DNA from: Myxococcales bacterium
Lineage (GTDB): Bacteria > Myxococcota_A > Polyangia > Polyangiales > Polyangiaceae
Length of the DNA: 64,000 nt
Direction of reading: 5' to 3'
NCBI GenBank assembly: GCA_903642325.1
Contig: CAHJWM010000004.1
Location: forward strand, 1-64,000
Shown here: positions 62,523 to 64,000 of the stretch, one piece after another
Position numbering within the stretch: position 1 is the stretch's first letter
Layout of the letters: each line of letters starts with the position of its first letter
Notes under the pieces: model-generated
Told to the model about the DNA's origin: nothing
The model's input: the letters and a program-made list of their open reading frames with translations, nothing else
Databases searched by the model: none
Program-made: the position numbers and the translations under genes

Positions 62523-64000
62523 TTGAACCGGAGTTGGAGGCGAAACGCACTATTGGCGGCGGCTGTACATGTTCTGGCGCCAGCCGCGCTGTGTTGTGGG
62601 ACGTTGCTGTATAGTTGTGGAAACAGTACGCCCGCATCTGACTCCTCGCCGGCTGAGCCGCTGGAGCGTGCTCGGGTCCGTACGGATCGCGCTGGTGTCG
62701 ACGCCATCCGCAGCGCCCTTGGCGGGCTCCCGAGCACCCGCATCGAGCAGAAGCCGAGTTCGCCACTTTTCACGCTGCACCTGACGCGCGCGGAGCTGAC
62801 GCGCGCGTCACAAGCCATGCATTCAACACTGAACCGCTGCGGCGGCTTCATTCTGGACGGGTACGGCGGCGTCAAGACAGAGCCCCCCGCTCAGTTCCCA
62901 GGTGCGTTCGTGCCGCCTCTGCCGCCACTTGACCAGGCGCGTTCTCTCTCGAGCCCATACGCTATCGACAATGGCGTCACCGTCGATGCGCTACTGAAAT
63001 CGTTGCAGGAGTCCAATCTGCTCTCGACGATTCAAGAGCTCGCCGCCATGCCAACACGGTTTCACGAGAGCGAGAGCGGGCTCCAAGCATCGCTTTGGAT
63101 GCGCGACCGTTTTCAAAAGCATGTGGGAGTGCGAACAGACGTCTCGGTCGAGCTCATCGACCACGTCAAGACGCCGCAGCAGTCGGTCTCGTTGACCATC
63201 CGCGGAGCGAGATATCCAGACGAGCTCGTGATCTTGGGCGGGCATCTAGATTCAATCAATATTCAAGGCGGCAACGCGCCGGGTGCCGATGACAATGCGT
63301 CGGGCATCGCCGTGCTCGATGAGGTCGCGCGCGTTGCCCTCGAGCTCGGTTATGTGCCGGACCGTACCGTCACTTTTTACGCTTACGCAGCGGAAGAAGT
63401 GGGCCTAATAGGCTCCTCGGAAATAGCGGCGGCTTTGGCGCGGAAGAAGACCAATGTCGTTGCCATTTTGCAACTGGACATGACCAATTATAGCGCCGCT
63501 GCCCAGCCCTATTTTGGCATCGTGACTGACTTCACGGACGACCGGCTGAATCAATTCGCTGAACAGCTGATTGACCAATACGTCGGCGTGCCGTGGAAGT
63601 TGACGCGCTGTGGTTACGCTTGCTCGGATCACGCGGCATGGAACCAAGCTGGGTTCCCCGTTCACTTCGTGCACGAGTCGACGACCAACGAGAGCAACAC
63701 CAAGATACACACCGCCGATGACACGCTCGCGCTCAGCCGCGGATCGGTCTCTCACAGCATGCACTTTGCCAAATACGCGGCGGCGTTCATGGCGGAGGCG
63801 GCCAAAGGTCAGCTTGGCTTTCGCCGTTGCGATCCGGCGAACACCTGCCTCAGCGGCGAGGAATGCCAGTTCGGTCACTGCGCGCCGTCCATCGCTGGTA
63901 GCGCCGGCACGAGCGGGCTCGCCGTGGGCGGCAGTACGGGAGGCCCTGGGTCACGCATCAGCGATACATCGGGCGCGCCCGGCATGTCTCCGGTTTCCGC
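62523..64000 (+). CDS. M28-family metallopeptidase lipoprotein (3' end outside window)
   Basis: The frame is open to the window end (~492 residues seen). A TTG start at 62523 gives a lipoprotein signal with lipobox LLYSC; GGAG lies ~11 bases upstream and no ATG is nearby. The M28 zinc sites are present: VILGGHLDS (His, Asp), GADDNASG (bridging Asp), AEEVGLIGS (catalytic and zinc Glu), QLDMTNY (Asp) and KIHTADDT (His). After the domain come a short Cys module (CDPANTCLSGEECQFGHC) and a Gly/Ser-rich linker, possibly leading to a surface anchor beyond the edge. It should be a secreted aminopeptidase. Confidence 0.88.
   Translation, partial: MNRSWRRNALLAAAVHVLAPAALCCGTLLYSCGNSTPASDSSPAEPLERARVRTDRAGVDAIRSALGGLPSTRIEQKPSSPLFTLHLTRAELTRASQAMHSTLNRCGGFILDGYGGVKTEPPAQFPGAFVPPLPPLDQARSLSSPYAIDNGVTVDALLKSLQESNLLSTIQELAAMPTRFHESESGLQASLWMRDRFQKHVGVRTDVSVELIDHVKTPQQSVSLTIRGARYPDELVILGGHLDSINIQGGNAPGADDNASGIAVLDEVARVALELGYVPDRTVTFYAYAAEEVGLIGSSEIAAALARKKTNVVAILQLDMTNYSAAAQPYFGIVTDFTDDRLNQFAEQLIDQYVGVPWKLTRCGYACSDHAAWNQAGFPVHFVHESTTNESNTKIHTADDTLALSRGSVSHSMHFAKYAAAFMAEAAKGQLGFRRCDPANTCLSGEECQFGHCAPSIAGSAGTSGLAVGGSTGGPGSRISDTSGAPGMSPVS

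Overview
The window looks like chromosomal DNA from a myxobacterium (Myxococcota, probably class Polyangia, order Polyangiales). DNA is GC-rich and genes are dense. There are many lipoproteins and TPR or HEAT repeat proteins, a Hanks-type Ser/Thr kinase, a PP2C phosphatase, two FHA-domain proteins, a sigma54 activator, a PrkA-type kinase, a MYXO-CTERM-like C-terminal tail at the left edge, and a gene set resembling the Myxococcus Glt gliding-motility envelope complex. I cannot name the species. There is no rRNA, CRISPR array or intact mobile element.

Left part (1-9.6 kb), mainly housekeeping and signalling: the tail of a surface protein, a HIT protein, phosphoglucose isomerase (pgi), an EEP-family hydrolase, ribosome recycling factor (frr), a PP2C phosphatase, a lipoprotein, tRNA-His, an HDAC-like deacetylase, a HAMP sensor protein and a HEAT-repeat protein. 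An intrinsic-terminator-like hairpin with a U-tract lies in the leader of the sensor gene with no same-strand gene upstream of it.

Envelope and motility region (9.6-44.7 kb): two tandem outer-membrane beta-barrel genes (GltA/GltB-like candidates) are transcribed leftward from an AT-rich promoter region next to ftsY. After a few envelope genes (an Ig-like/carboxypeptidase-regulatory membrane protein, a HEAT lipoprotein-like protein, a HAMP protein, yraN, a Cys-rich lipoprotein) comes a long rightward block: a periplasmic TPR protein (GltC-like), a 1248-aa TPR protein (GltD/AgmU-like), a TPR lipoprotein (GltE/AglT-like), a 92-aa exported protein, an FHA-TM-AgmX/PglI C-terminal-domain protein (GltG-like), a second TPR lipoprotein and a 3818-aa TPR protein (GltI/AgmK-like). 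The giant protein ends in a domain that reads like a catalytically dead M48 metallopeptidase. An FHA-sigma54 activator, an outer-membrane protein and a TPR/PEGA-like protein follow. Together these would form an envelope-spanning machine: cytoplasmic TPR scaffold, inner-membrane FHA protein, periplasmic TPR proteins and outer-membrane barrels. The motor (AglRQS), GltH and GltJ are not in the window.

Right part (44.7-64 kb): a TM protein with paired HKTLLG-like motifs, an AMIN-type amidase, dksA with its own promoter/terminator arrangement, uvrA with a degenerate first zinc finger, a CAT-anticodon tRNA (probably Ile2), a coiled-coil zinc-ribbon protein, a Ser/Thr kinase, a lipoprotein, prkA, an APC permease translationally coupled to tatD, a TonB-like protein, tRNA-Met, a decayed integrase-like ORF beside that tRNA, and two secreted peptidases (basic secretory protein family and M28) with Gly-rich linkers. 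The last gene runs off the window.
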